From assembly GCF_001975665.1 (NCBI RefSeq), contig NZ_CP019419.1, forward strand, positions 1,426,001 to 1,490,000: a stretch of DNA of 64,000 nt, given 5' to 3'. A program made the translations under genes and the position numbers. This document shows positions 44,461 through 52,781 of the stretch, piece after piece. Numbering within the stretch: the first letter of the stretch is position 1; each line of letters begins with the position of its first letter. Below the pieces are notes generated by a model. That model ran no database searches and was not told the DNA's origin. It was given only the letters and a program-made list of their open reading frames with translations. The DNA is from Polaribacter reichenbachii. Its GTDB lineage: Bacteria; Bacteroidota; Bacteroidia; Flavobacteriales; Flavobacteriaceae.

Positions 44461-45327
44461 GTGGATAATAAAGCCAAAAATAAAGGGAAATTAAAACAAA
44501 AACTAACTGATAAGTACAGATTAGTGGTTTTAAATGAAGATACTTTTGAAGAACGTTTTTCTTTAAAATTATCGCGTTTAAATGTGTTTGTTTTAGGTGG
44601 CGTTTTGTCTTTTTTATTGATTTTGGTAACTACTTTTTTTATCACTTTTACGCCAATTAAAGAATATATACCAGGTTATTCTTCTACAGAATTAAAAATA
44701 AAAGCTGCAAAACTAGCCATACAAACAGATTCTTTAAAAAAGAAATTAGATATAATAACAGATTATACAAAAGGTTTACAACCTATTCTTAATGGAGAAA
44801 TCGAGCCAGAGTTTGGTGATAGTATTGACATTACTACGGATAAAATTATAATTAACGATAGTTTATTATATGCAACCAAAGAAGATTCTATTTTTAGAGA
44901 AAAAATAGAAAGTCAAGATCGTTTTCCTATTCAAACCAATGCAGAAACTAATGTAAAAATTGTGTTTTTTTCGCCTTTAAGCGGCACAATTTCGCAAGAG
45001 TTCGATCCCAGAACTAAGCATTTTGCTGTAGATATTGTTGCAAAAAACAATACACCTGTTAAAGCCATTGCAGATGGTACTGTAATTTTTTCTGGTTGGA
45101 ATACAGAAACAGGTTATGTTATTATTTTAAAACACGCACAAGATTATATTTCTGTATACAAACACAATGGTAATTTACTAAAACAACAAGGAGATTTTGT
45201 AAAATCTGGTGAGGTTATTGCAAGTGTAGGTTCTACAGGAGAGTTAACAACTGGACCACATTTACATTTTGAGCTTTGGAGTGGTGGTTATGCAGTAAAT
45301 CCTACAAATTTGATCGATTTTAAATAA
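44461..45327 (+). CDS. M23-family LytM-type metallopeptidase, membrane-anchored
   Basis: The 288-residue protein is read from a GTG start at 44461; no in-frame ATG fits. It has a cytoplasmic stretch, one transmembrane helix (about 42-62), a coiled linker and a LytM domain (about 165-285). The metal set is present: H187 and D191 (KHFAVDI) and HLH at 267-269 (GPHLHFELW). It should cut or regulate cutting of peptidoglycan from the periplasmic side. Its stop overlaps the next start by one base. Confidence 0.9.
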   Translation: MDNKAKNKGKLKQKLTDKYRLVVLNEDTFEERFSLKLSRLNVFVLGGVLSFLLILVTTFFITFTPIKEYIPGYSSTELKIKAAKLAIQTDSLKKKLDIITDYTKGLQPILNGEIEPEFGDSIDITTDKIIINDSLLYATKEDSIFREKIESQDRFPIQTNAETNVKIVFFSPLSGTISQEFDPRTKHFAVDIVAKNNTPVKAIADGTVIFSGWNTETGYVIILKHAQDYISVYKHNGNLLKQQGDFVKSGEVIASVGSTGELTTGPHLHFELWSGGYAVNPTNLIDFK

Positions 45328-46823
45328 TGAGTATAAAATCTGTATTTGCAATTCCGTTTGCTAGAGTTGCTACAAAAAGAGTATTTAAATGGGCAAACAA
45401 ACCTTATAAAACCCAAGATAAAGTTTTTAAAAAATTGATATCAAAAGCCAAAAACACAGCATTTGGTAAAGATCACGATTTTGAAAATATTAAGTCTTAC
45501 GATGATTTTAAAAAGCGCGTAAAAGTTACAGATTACGAGGGTTTAAGAACTTATGTAGATCGAATTGTAGCAGGAGAATCTGATGTGCTTTGGCCAGAAA
45601 AACCACTTTATTTTGCAAAAACATCGGGTACAACTTCTGGTGCAAAATACATACCAATTACAAAAGATTCTATGCCAACGCATATTAAAGCTGCAAGAAA
45701 TGCCTTGTTGTTTTATATCGCAGAAAAAAATGATGCTAGTTTTGTAGATGGTAAAATGATTTTTTTACAAGGAAGCCCTGTTTTAACTGATAAAAATGGA
45801 GTAAAACTAGGCAGGCTTAGTGGAATTGTAGCTCATTATGTGCCTAAATATTTACTTAAAAATAGATTACCAAGTTGGGAAACCAACTGTATTGAAGATT
45901 GGGATACCAAAGTAAATGCAATTGTAGATGAAACCATAAATGAAGATATGTCTGTAATTAGCGGTATACCTTCTTGGGTGCAAATGTATTTCGAAAAACT
46001 GATTGAAAAAACAGGTAAAAAGGTTTCTGAAATCTTCCCGAATTTTAATTTCTTTATTTATGGAGGTGTAAATTTTGAACCTTATAAAAACAAGTTCGAA
46101 AGTTTAATTGGTAAAAAGATAGATTATATAGAATTGTATCCTGCATCAGAAGGTTTTATTGCATATCAAGATTCGCAAACCGAAAAAGGAATGTTGCTAC
46201 AATTAAATTCAGGTATGTTTTATGAATTTATACCTGCAACTGAATTTTTTGATGAAAATCCTACAAGAATATCTATCAAAGATGTAAAAATGGGGGTTAA
46301 TTATGTGATCATTTTAAACACAACTGCCGGTTTATGGGGTTATAATATTGGTGATACTGTAGAATTTACATCACTAAAACCATTTAGAATTAAAGTAACT
46401 GGTCGTATAAAACATTTTATATCCGCCTTTGGCGAACATGTTATTGGTAAAGAAGTAGAAAAAGCGTTAAATGATTCTATTTTAGGAACAGATATAAATA
46501 TTAGTGAGTTTACTGTAGCACCACAAGTAAATCCAGAAAGTGGTTTGCCTTATCACGAATGGTTTATTGAGTTTGAAAATGAGCCAGAAAACTTAGAAAA
46601 TTTTGCTTTAAAAGTTGATGCTGCTATGCAAGAGCAAAATATTTATTATTTCGATTTAATTGAAGGTAAAGTTTTGCGTCCTTTAATCATCAGAAAAGTA
46701 AAAAAAGGAGGTTTTCACGAATATATGAAATCTATTGGTAAATTTGGTGGGCAGAATAAGATTCCGCAATTATCTGATAACAGAAAAATTGCTGATGTTT
46801 TACAAGATTTTTTAAAGAATTAA
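45327..46823 (+). CDS. GH3-type adenylating enzyme
   Basis: The 498-residue protein belongs to the GH3 (auxin-responsive) acyl-acid-amido synthetase family, part of the ANL adenylating superfamily. It is not a glycoside hydrolase. The ATP motif FAKTSGTTSGAKYI (97-110), YPASEGFIAYQ and the C-terminal WFIEFENEP are visible. In plants it joins amino acids to jasmonate or auxin; the bacterial substrate is unknown. It is translationally coupled to the M23 gene and followed by a 27-residue ORF. Confidence 0.9.
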   Translation: MSIKSVFAIPFARVATKRVFKWANKPYKTQDKVFKKLISKAKNTAFGKDHDFENIKSYDDFKKRVKVTDYEGLRTYVDRIVAGESDVLWPEKPLYFAKTSGTTSGAKYIPITKDSMPTHIKAARNALLFYIAEKNDASFVDGKMIFLQGSPVLTDKNGVKLGRLSGIVAHYVPKYLLKNRLPSWETNCIEDWDTKVNAIVDETINEDMSVISGIPSWVQMYFEKLIEKTGKKVSEIFPNFNFFIYGGVNFEPYKNKFESLIGKKIDYIELYPASEGFIAYQDSQTEKGMLLQLNSGMFYEFIPATEFFDENPTRISIKDVKMGVNYVIILNTTAGLWGYNIGDTVEFTSLKPFRIKVTGRIKHFISAFGEHVIGKEVEKALNDSILGTDINISEFTVAPQVNPESGLPYHEWFIEFENEPENLENFALKVDAAMQEQNIYYFDLIEGKVLRPLIIRKVKKGGFHEYMKSIGKFGGQNKIPQLSDNRKIADVLQDFLKN

Positions 46824-46827
46824 TACA

Positions 46828-46911
46828 ATGGGAGGAGATTATTTATTTATAGGATTAGCACTATTTCTAGTTATTACATACTTTTACAATAAATTTAGAA
46901 ACAGACGTTAA
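46828..46911 (+). CDS. 27-residue membrane microprotein
   Basis: ATG 4 bases after the GH3 stop opens a 27-codon frame with one hydrophobic helix (YLFIGLALFLVITYFY) and a basic end (NKFRNRR). Its stop TAA overlaps the queD ATG by one base (TAATG). The tight coupling on both sides and the clear topology suggest a genuine small protein. Confidence 0.55.
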   Translation: MGGDYLFIGLALFLVITYFYNKFRNRR

Positions 46912-47360
46912 TGAGTACAATTAGAATTACAAAACAGTTTAATTTTGAAACAGGGCACGCATTATATGGTTATGATGGAAAGTGTAAAAATGTTCACGGG
47001 CATTCTTATAAACTATCTGTAACTGTTTCTGGTAAACCGATTAAAGATAGTACCAATGTAAAATTTGGTATGGTTATCGATTTTGGTGATTTAAAAAAGA
47101 TTGTAAATGAAGAGGTTGTAGATTTGTTTGATCATGCAACTGTTTTTAATAAAAACACTCCGCACGTAGAATTAGCTAAAGAGTTAAGTGATAGGGGGCA
47201 TCATGTTATTTTGGTTGATTATCAACCTACAAGTGAAATGATGGTAATTGATTTTGCACAGAAAATTAAGAAAAGATTGCCTGATAATATAAAATTACAT
47301 TCTATAAAACTGCAAGAAACAGATACGAGCTTTGCAGAATGGTTTTCTAGCGAAAACTAG
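46911..47360 (+). CDS. queD: 6-carboxytetrahydropterin synthase (QueD-like)
   Basis: The 149-residue tunnelling-fold enzyme has zinc ligands H16, H29 and H31 (ETGHALYGYDGKCKNVHGHSY), catalytic C25 and DHATVF. PTSEMM and the LQETDTSFAEW end match PTPS/QueD, which makes 6-carboxytetrahydropterin for queuosine. A PTPS role cannot be excluded from sequence. It starts inside the stop of the 27-residue ORF. Confidence 0.88.
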   Translation: MSTIRITKQFNFETGHALYGYDGKCKNVHGHSYKLSVTVSGKPIKDSTNVKFGMVIDFGDLKKIVNEEVVDLFDHATVFNKNTPHVELAKELSDRGHHVILVDYQPTSEMMVIDFAQKIKKRLPDNIKLHSIKLQETDTSFAEWFSSEN

Positions 47361-47410
47361 TTTTAGCATATTAGTAACATTTAAAGGCAATAAAGTAAAG
47401 ATTTAGAAGT

Positions 47411-47418
47411 TATATTTG
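47411..47418 (+). promoter_or_regulatory. Candidate -7 element of lipoprotein gene
   Basis: TATATTTG is an exact TAnnTTTG match 16 bases before the ATG at 47435. No clear -33 TTG is present. Confidence 0.4.
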
Positions 47419-47434
47419 ACAAAATTTTATTCTT

Positions 47435-47968
47435 ATGAAAAATCTAAAGTTTATTTTATTATTATTTTTATCAGTAAGTGTTTTAAGTTGTAGTGATGAT
47501 GAAGATGCACCTCAATTTTTATTATCTAATGCAAACATTGCCGGTACTTACGAAATAGGAAGTTTAACTGGAGAACAAAAGGAAACAGCAACATCATCTC
47601 AAGGAGCAGAAGTAGATTTAGCAACTTCATCTATTGTTGGTGCTAATTTTCAAGTTGATCTTATTTTAACAGCAGATGGTACTTTTGATGCAGAAGGATT
47701 GTATAGAGAAATTGTAACTTCTACACCTAATGGTGGAGCTACAACCCAAACAGAAGAACTTTTAAGTGTAGATACAGAAGGTACTTATCAAATTAATACG
47801 CTTAATAATACTATTAGTTTTAATCCAACTACTGGAGACTTTTTAGCCGGAACTTTTAATATTGAAGCATTTACGCAAACTTTTGTTAGTATTATGCAAG
47901 AAAGTGAAACAGCAGAAGGTTCTAATACTATTTACAAAACCTTAAACATAGGTTTTACGAGAGAGTAA
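47435..47968 (+). CDS. Lipocalin-like lipoprotein, unknown function
   Basis: The 177-residue protein has a lipoprotein signal (cysteine in VLSCSDDED, residue 19) with the acidic DDED after it that often directs surface exposure in Bacteroidota. The mature part (NIAGTYEIGSLTG, VDLILTADGTFDAEG, FNIEAFTQTF) looks like a small beta barrel of the lipocalin-like type. Monocistronic, convergent with the LVIVD genes. Confidence 0.7.
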   Translation: MKNLKFILLLFLSVSVLSCSDDEDAPQFLLSNANIAGTYEIGSLTGEQKETATSSQGAEVDLATSSIVGANFQVDLILTADGTFDAEGLYREIVTSTPNGGATTQTEELLSVDTEGTYQINTLNNTISFNPTTGDFLAGTFNIEAFTQTFVSIMQESETAEGSNTIYKTLNIGFTRE

Positions 47969-48004
47969 AAAAGTTTATTTAAACGATTGAATTTTACGAA
48001 ATAG

Positions 48005-48751
48005 TTAAAAAGTAGTTGTACTTATTTTTATAGGATTTGTAATATCATTATAATTTAATTGATACTGCTCTATTGTGTATTCTGAAATTATAAAAGCATT
48101 ATCATTTCTAATAATAATATCAATAGCATTTTCGGTTTCAATTTCATCTAGAAATTTTGAATCATTTGGGTCAGAAACATCGAAAATTTTGACAGTATCA
48201 TCACAAACCAAAAGATAATTATTACCATATAGACTTAATCCTTTAGGTTGTGTTAAACCTCTTGTGTTTAAAAGTATAGGGTTTTCGATGTCTTCTATAT
48301 TGTACGTTTTTAGTTCATTTACAGATCCACCACAAGTTGCATTACTATGTAAAGTTACATAGGCGTTTGTATCATTTGCTACAACAGGATCACAGGCTCT
48401 AAAATGATTAGATTGCGATAGTTTTTCTGGCAATTCTGCATTAGTAACATCATAAATATACATTGCATCTTGAGAGCCAATAAAAAGATAATCTTTAAAG
48501 CTAAAAAGTGTTTCTATATTAAAACCAACATCAATTGTATTTACTTTTATTGGGTTGTTAATGTCACTGATGTTAAAAACCGATAAATTAAAAAAATCTA
48601 CCGTATATAAATAATCTCCTTTTAAAGTAAACGTTGCTAAAGATCCACCTTGCCCATCAATAGATAAATCTGAACTTGTGTTACTAGCATCTTGACTGCA
48701 AGAGAAAATTAATAAAACAGCTGTAATTAATGAGAATATATTCTTTTTCAT
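48005..48751 (-). CDS. LVIVD-repeat-like lipoprotein
   Basis: The 248-residue lipoprotein (cysteine in IFSCSQD, residue 18) consists of beta-propeller-like repeats, each with a strand such as LYTVDFFNLSVFNISDINNPIK or LFIGSQDAMYIYDVTNAELP. This matches the LVIVD repeat group. It probably folds as a propeller on the cell surface. It lies 4 bases after a similar gene. Confidence 0.75.
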   Translation of the reverse strand: MKKNIFSLITAVLLIFSCSQDASNTSSDLSIDGQGGSLATFTLKGDYLYTVDFFNLSVFNISDINNPIKVNTIDVGFNIETLFSFKDYLFIGSQDAMYIYDVTNAELPEKLSQSNHFRACDPVVANDTNAYVTLHSNATCGGSVNELKTYNIEDIENPILLNTRGLTQPKGLSLYGNNYLLVCDDTVKIFDVSDPNDSKFLDEIETENAIDIIIRNDNAFIISEYTIEQYQLNYNDITNPIKISTTTF

Positions 48752-48755
48752 AATT

Positions 48756-49250
48756 TTATTTTTCTACCCATTTAATAACAACTTTGTTTTCTTCAAAAAA
48801 ATATTCACCATCAGGAGATCTTAATTCTGGAAAAACATTTTTCAGTCTTTTCTTAATTTCAATATCAAAATTAGTATAGTCTAAGTTTAAAACAACTAAA
48901 TCTGTAGCTTGATTTATATAGAGAGTATTGTTTCTAATTGCAATATCTGTAGCTCCAGGAGCTTTTAAAAATTTCTTTTTAACAGGATTAGAGTTGTCTG
49001 TATTATCGAATATATGGAACCCAGATCGTTTATCATTAATAAAAATATAATCTCCTATTATGTATATTTTAGATGATTCTATCATTACTTTTCCCTCTTG
49101 AATTTCAATTGAATTTTCAAATTCGGCTGTGGTTAAAGTAATAGGATTATATCTAGACCAAACAGGATCTGTTGTAGTGTTATCTCCCCAATTTCCAAAA
49201 TTGCAACTGGTTAAGGAGAAACATAAAATGATGAGAACGAGTTTTTTCAT
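48756..49250 (-). CDS. Short LVIVD-like lipoprotein
   Basis: The 164-residue lipoprotein (cysteine in LTSCNFGN, residue 16) has LVIVD-like strands (YIFINDKRSGFHIFDNTDNSNPV and LYINQATDLVVLNLDYTNF). It is shorter than a full propeller, but both ends look intact and a stop is present, so it does not read as broken. It is the first of two related genes in a probable two-gene unit. Confidence 0.7.
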   Translation of the reverse strand: MKKLVLIILCFSLTSCNFGNWGDNTTTDPVWSRYNPITLTTAEFENSIEIQEGKVMIESSKIYIIGDYIFINDKRSGFHIFDNTDNSNPVKKKFLKAPGATDIAIRNNTLYINQATDLVVLNLDYTNFDIEIKKRLKNVFPELRSPDGEYFFEENKVVIKWVEK

Positions 49251-49347
49251 AAAGCAATATTATTTTACGTTAAAATAATATAATTACTTTTAAATGAGAT
49301 AAAGTTATGTCATTTAAATGTTAAGTTTTAGCTATTTGAATAAAAAA

Positions 49348-49977
49348 CTATTTTCCGTTAAAAGTATTCATTGTATTTGCTAAGCCTGCAGTACCAAAAG
49401 AAGTAATTACTTTGGCTGATGTTGGTAAACGTTCTATTAATTGGCTAGTTTCTTCTTTATCCCACTCACCAAGTACAAAATCTACTTGTCTGCCTTTAGA
49501 ATAATTTGCGCCTACACCAAAACGAAATCTTGGGTATTTGTTAGTTCCCAATTTTTCTTGGATGTCTTTAAGGCCATTGTGGCCACCATCACTACCTTTA
49601 CCTTTAATTCTGATAGTTCCAAAGTCGATATTTAAATCATCAGTAACTACTAAGACATTATCGATTTCAATTTTTTCTTTTTGCATCCAATATTTAAGTG
49701 CTTTACCACTTAAATTCATATAGGTACTAGGTTTTAATAAGATAAAAGTTCTACCTTTAAAACGAAATGTAGCAACATCGCCTAATTTTTCGGTTTCGAA
49801 AGTAACGTTGTGTTCTTCAGCAACTTCATCAACAATTTTAAAACCAATATTATGACGAGTGTTTGTGTATTTATCACCAATATTTCCTAAACCTACAATT
49901 AAAAACTTTTTCATTAATTCTTCTTTAGTTTCTTTTTTAAGGTTTAACAATTTAAAAAAGAAATTTTTAAAATTCAT
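49348..49977 (-). CDS. pth: Peptidyl-tRNA hydrolase
   Basis: The 209-residue frame includes a basic, Phe-rich N-terminal extension before the enzyme proper, which begins MKKFLIVGLGNIGDKYTNTRHNIGF (Met22). Extensions of this kind occur in flavobacteria, so either Met1 or Met22 may be used. Catalytic residues include H43 (TRHNIGF), N97-type DDLNIDFG and GHNGLKDI. It releases stalled peptidyl-tRNA. It is downstream of rplY behind a terminator. Confidence 0.92.
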   Translation of the reverse strand: MNFKNFFFKLLNLKKETKEELMKKFLIVGLGNIGDKYTNTRHNIGFKIVDEVAEEHNVTFETEKLGDVATFRFKGRTFILLKPSTYMNLSGKALKYWMQKEKIEIDNVLVVTDDLNIDFGTIRIKGKGSDGGHNGLKDIQEKLGTNKYPRFRFGVGANYSKGRQVDFVLGEWDKEETSQLIERLPTSAKVITSFGTAGLANTMNTFNGK

Positions 49978-50023
49978 TTTGCAAAAATAGTATAACTTCT
50001 TGATATAAGTTTAAGACAAGAAA

Positions 50024-50049
50024 AAAGCGTTACATTTCTGTAACGCTTT
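50024..50049 (-). terminator. Terminator after rplY
   Basis: AAAGCGTTACA pairs with TGTAACGCTTT around a four-base loop. On the minus strand a T-run (A-run at 50021-50026) follows. Confidence 0.9.
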
Positions 50050-50072
50050 AATTATATTCTATTTACAGAAAT

Positions 50073-50663
50073 TTATTCTGCAGCTGCTTCAGTTTCATCT
50101 TCGTCTGCACTAACTGTTGCGTTACGAGAAGTTCTTACTTGCACAACAACTGTATTGTCTGGGTGCATGAAAGTATAATCATCATTAGCTAAAGCTGTAA
50201 CAAATAATTTATTTCCAATTTTTAATTTAGAAATATCTGCTGTTACAAAGTCTGGTAAGTTTGCAGGTAAAGCTTTTACTTTTAATTTACGGTTTGTAAA
50301 ACGCAAAGCACCACCATTTAATACACCAGGAGAAGTACCTGTTAATTGTACAGGAATGTTCATTGTAATTTCTTTATCATCAAATAATTGATAAAAATCT
50401 ATATGTAAGATTTTATCAGTTACAGGGTGAAATTGAATGTCTTGTAAAATTGCGCTAATTTTTTGTCCATCAACATTAATACTTGCAGTGTATACATTTG
50501 GAGTATAAACCAAGTTTTTAAACGCTTTTTCTTCTGCTGAAAAGTGTATTGGTGTTTCTCCTCCGTATATAACGCAAGGAACCATACCAGCATTACGTAA
50601 GGCTTTAGTAGCTACTTTGCCCACGCTTTCTCTTTTTGATCCTTTAATTGTAATTGATTTCAT
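50073..50663 (-). CDS. rplY: 50S ribosomal protein L25 (Ctc type)
   Basis: The 196-residue protein has the 5S-rRNA-binding L25 domain at the N-terminus ([29 protein letters not shown], about 1-95) and the TL5/Ctc C-terminal beta domain (about 100-185), ending in an acidic tail ([11 protein letters not shown]). It starts 18 bases downstream of prs. Confidence 0.95.
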   Translation of the reverse strand: MKSITIKGSKRESVGKVATKALRNAGMVPCVIYGGETPIHFSAEEKAFKNLVYTPNVYTASINVDGQKISAILQDIQFHPVTDKILHIDFYQLFDDKEITMNIPVQLTGTSPGVLNGGALRFTNRKLKVKALPANLPDFVTADISKLKIGNKLFVTALANDDYTFMHPDNTVVVQVRTSRNATVSADEDETEAAAE

Positions 50664-50681
50664 TACTTTTTTATTAAAAAT

Positions 50682-51623
50682 TTACATTAAAAATTGTCCA
50701 CTAATTGAGGTGTTATCTTGCACTTTGTGCATAACATTCGCAAATAATGGGGCGCAAGATACTACTTTTATTTTAGATGTAGCTTTTTTTAATGGTATTG
50801 TGTCAGAAACAATTAACTCTGTTAAAGCAGAATTTTCAATTTTTTCATATGCTCCTCCAGATAATATTGGGTGAGTACAAATAGCACGTACACTTAAAGC
50901 TCCTCTTTCTTTCATTAAATTGGCAGCGTGTGCAAGTGTTCCTCCAGTATCAATCATATCATCAACTAATATTACATTTTTACCTTCTACATCACCAATT
51001 AACTCCATATGGCCAATTACGTTTGCTTTTTTACGTTGTTTGTAACAAATTACAACATCAGATAATAAATGTTTAGAATAGGCATAAGCTCTTTTAGAAC
51101 CTCCCATATCTGGAGATGCAATAACTAGGTTTTCTAATTGTAAGCTTTCTATATAAGGTAGAAAAATTGAAGATGCGAATAAGTGATCTACAGGTTTTTC
51201 GAAGAAACCTTGAATTTGATCTGCATGTAAATCCATTGTCATAATTCTTGTTGCTCCTGCAGATTCTAAGAGTTTAGCAACTAATTTAGCACCAATAGCA
51301 ACTCTAGGTTTGTCTTTTCTGTCTTGTCTTGCCCATCCAAAATAAGGCATTACAGCAGTAATGTGTCTTGCAGAAGCTCTTTTAGCAGCGTCTAACATTA
51401 ATAACATTTCCATTAAATTGTCTGAGTTAGGAAAAGTAGATCCTATAATAAAGACACGTCTTCCACGAACAGATTCTTCAAAAGCAGGCTGAAATTCTCC
51501 ATCACTAAAGTGAGTAATGATTACATTTCCTAAATCTGTGTTATATTCCTTTGCTATTTTTTCTGCTAAAACTGTACTTTGTCTGCATCCAAAAAGCTTT
51601 GGTGCAAGTTGACTATTTACCAT
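50682..51623 (-). CDS. prs: Ribose-phosphate pyrophosphokinase
   Basis: The 313-residue enzyme starts at MVNSQLAPKLFG; the frame extends 13 residues further, but this start fits the family. Key motifs: FSDGEFQP, MPYFGWARQDRKDKPR, DLHADQIQGFF and the PRPP loop VILVDDMIDTGGTL. It makes PRPP from ribose-5-phosphate and ATP. It heads the prs-rplY unit. Confidence 0.94.
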   Translation of the reverse strand: MVNSQLAPKLFGCRQSTVLAEKIAKEYNTDLGNVIITHFSDGEFQPAFEESVRGRRVFIIGSTFPNSDNLMEMLLMLDAAKRASARHITAVMPYFGWARQDRKDKPRVAIGAKLVAKLLESAGATRIMTMDLHADQIQGFFEKPVDHLFASSIFLPYIESLQLENLVIASPDMGGSKRAYAYSKHLLSDVVICYKQRKKANVIGHMELIGDVEGKNVILVDDMIDTGGTLAHAANLMKERGALSVRAICTHPILSGGAYEKIENSALTELIVSDTIPLKKATSKIKVVSCAPLFANVMHKVQDNTSISGQFLM

Positions 51624-51723
51624 GAAATAAGATTTTTTTGTTGTGTTGTTGTAAGTATACAAAAGTAGATATTATTTGTTGAGTTTGAAATTAAATTTTC
51701 TACTTTAAAACTAAAATTTTTAT

Positions 51724-51731
51724 TAGATTTG
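51724..51731 (+). promoter_or_regulatory. Candidate -7 element of tRNA-Leu(CAA)
   Basis: TAGATTTG matches TAnnTTTG, 19 bases before the mature tRNA 5' end. No TTG is at the ideal -33 distance. Confidence 0.4.
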
Positions 51732-51750
51732 CAAATTCATTTCAAGCTTT

Positions 51751-51832
51751 GCTCAAGTGGCGGAATTGGTAGACGCGCTGGATTCAAAATCCAGTTCTTT
51801 CGAGAGTGTGGGTTCGATTCCCACCTTGAGTA
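51751..51832 (+). tRNA. tRNA-Leu (anticodon CAA)
   Basis: A class II tRNA: acceptor GCTCAAG/CTTGAGT, anticodon stem CTGGA/TCCAG with loop TTCAAAA (anticodon CAA), a variable arm and T arm GTGGG/CCCAC. The discriminator is A and CCA is not encoded. Its first acceptor pair is G-U, as in the tRNA-Leu at 24830. Confidence 0.96.
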
Positions 51833-51840
51833 CAAAAATA

Positions 51841-51865
51841 AAGCCGAAGTTTTATACTTCGGCTT
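51841..51865 (+). terminator. Terminator of tRNA-Leu(CAA)
   Basis: AAGCCGAAGT pairs with ACTTCGGCTT around TTTAT and is followed by a T-rich stretch. Between here and 52065 I see no further feature. Confidence 0.85.
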
Positions 51866-52065
51866 TTGTATTTTAGTAGAATTTTGTTAATTCTAATAGT
51901 TTTATCTCTTAAATTTACATAAAACTTTTCTGAAATTTATAAAATTTAATGAGTAAGTAATTTACGTTTAAAACAAGTTTTATCTTTGTTTTTAAATAAG
52001 GTTTAAAATACCCATAAATTAAATTTAAAATAATTCGATTAAGATTATATTGCTGTCTATAAATA

Positions 52066-52101
52066 AGAAAGAGCAAATTCTAAATAGAATTTACTCTTTC
52101 T
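52066..52101 (-). terminator. Hairpin terminator after the transaldolase gene
   Basis: AGAAAGAGCAAATTCTA and TAGAATTTACTCTTTCT form a nearly perfect stem 18 bases beyond the stop on the minus strand. The T-tract is weak, so efficiency is uncertain. Confidence 0.55.
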
Positions 52102-52118
52102 AAAACAATAAACCAATT

Positions 52119-52772
52119 TTAATTTCCTTTTTTGTAATCTTCTAAAAACTTTGCTAATCCACTGTCAGTTAATGGATGTTTTAATAAACCTGTAATTGAA
52201 GACAATGGTCCTGTCATAACATCAGAACCTAATTTAGCACAATTGATAACGTGCATTGTGTTTCTAACAGAAGCTGCTAAAATTTGTGTATTAAAGTTAT
52301 AATTATCATAAATTAATCTTATTTCTGAGATTAAGTTTAAACCATTTGTAGAAATATCATCTAATCTTCCTAAAAACGGAGATACATATGTTGCACCAGC
52401 TTTTGCAGCTAATAATGCTTGACCAGCCGAAAAAACTAAAGTTACATTTGTTTTTATCCCTTTATCTGAAAAATATTTACATGCTTTTACGCCATCTGCA
52501 ATCATTGGTAATTTAACAACAATTTGTGGATGTAATGCTGCTAATTCTTCTCCTTGTTTAACCATTCCTTCATAATCTGTAGCAATTACTTCTGCAGAAA
52601 CATCTCCTGTTACTATATCACAAATCTTTTTGTAGTGATTTAAAATATTTTTTGCCCCTGTAATGCCTTCTTTTGCCATTAAAGAAGGGTTTGTGGTTAC
52701 ACCATCTAAAACACCCAAAGCTTCTGCCTCTGCAATATCATTTAAATTTGCTGTGTCAATAAAAAATTTCAT
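52119..52772 (-). CDS. fsa: Fructose-6-phosphate aldolase/transaldolase (TalC/MipB type)
   Basis: The 217-residue short transaldolase-family barrel opens MKFFIDTANLNDIAEAEALGVLDGVTTNPSL. The Schiff-base lysine lies in VVKLPMIADG (about residue 86), and NVTLVFSAGQALLAA plus SPFLGRLDD are typical. Short forms catalyse either transaldolase or F6P aldolase chemistry; which one is not decided here. It is co-transcribed with transketolase (9-base gap), pointing to the pentose phosphate pathway. Confidence 0.9.
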   Translation of the reverse strand: MKFFIDTANLNDIAEAEALGVLDGVTTNPSLMAKEGITGAKNILNHYKKICDIVTGDVSAEVIATDYEGMVKQGEELAALHPQIVVKLPMIADGVKACKYFSDKGIKTNVTLVFSAGQALLAAKAGATYVSPFLGRLDDISTNGLNLISEIRLIYDNYNFNTQILAASVRNTMHVINCAKLGSDVMTGPLSSITGLLKHPLTDSGLAKFLEDYKKGN

Positions 52773-52781
52773 ATTTCTTGT

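Noticed and set aside
45327..46823. Glycoside hydrolase family 3 (from the label GH3)
   Set aside because: The TSGTTSGAKYIP motif is that of an ATP-dependent adenylating enzyme; there is no glycosidase active-site pattern.
48756..49250. A frameshifted pseudogene joining the two LVIVD lipoproteins
   Set aside because: Each has its own lipoprotein signal and start, with only 4 bases between. That reads as two genes rather than one broken gene.
49348..49977. Fusion of a separate small protein to Pth
   Set aside because: The 21-residue basic N-terminal extension is short, has no domain and resembles extensions I recall in other flavobacterial Pth proteins.
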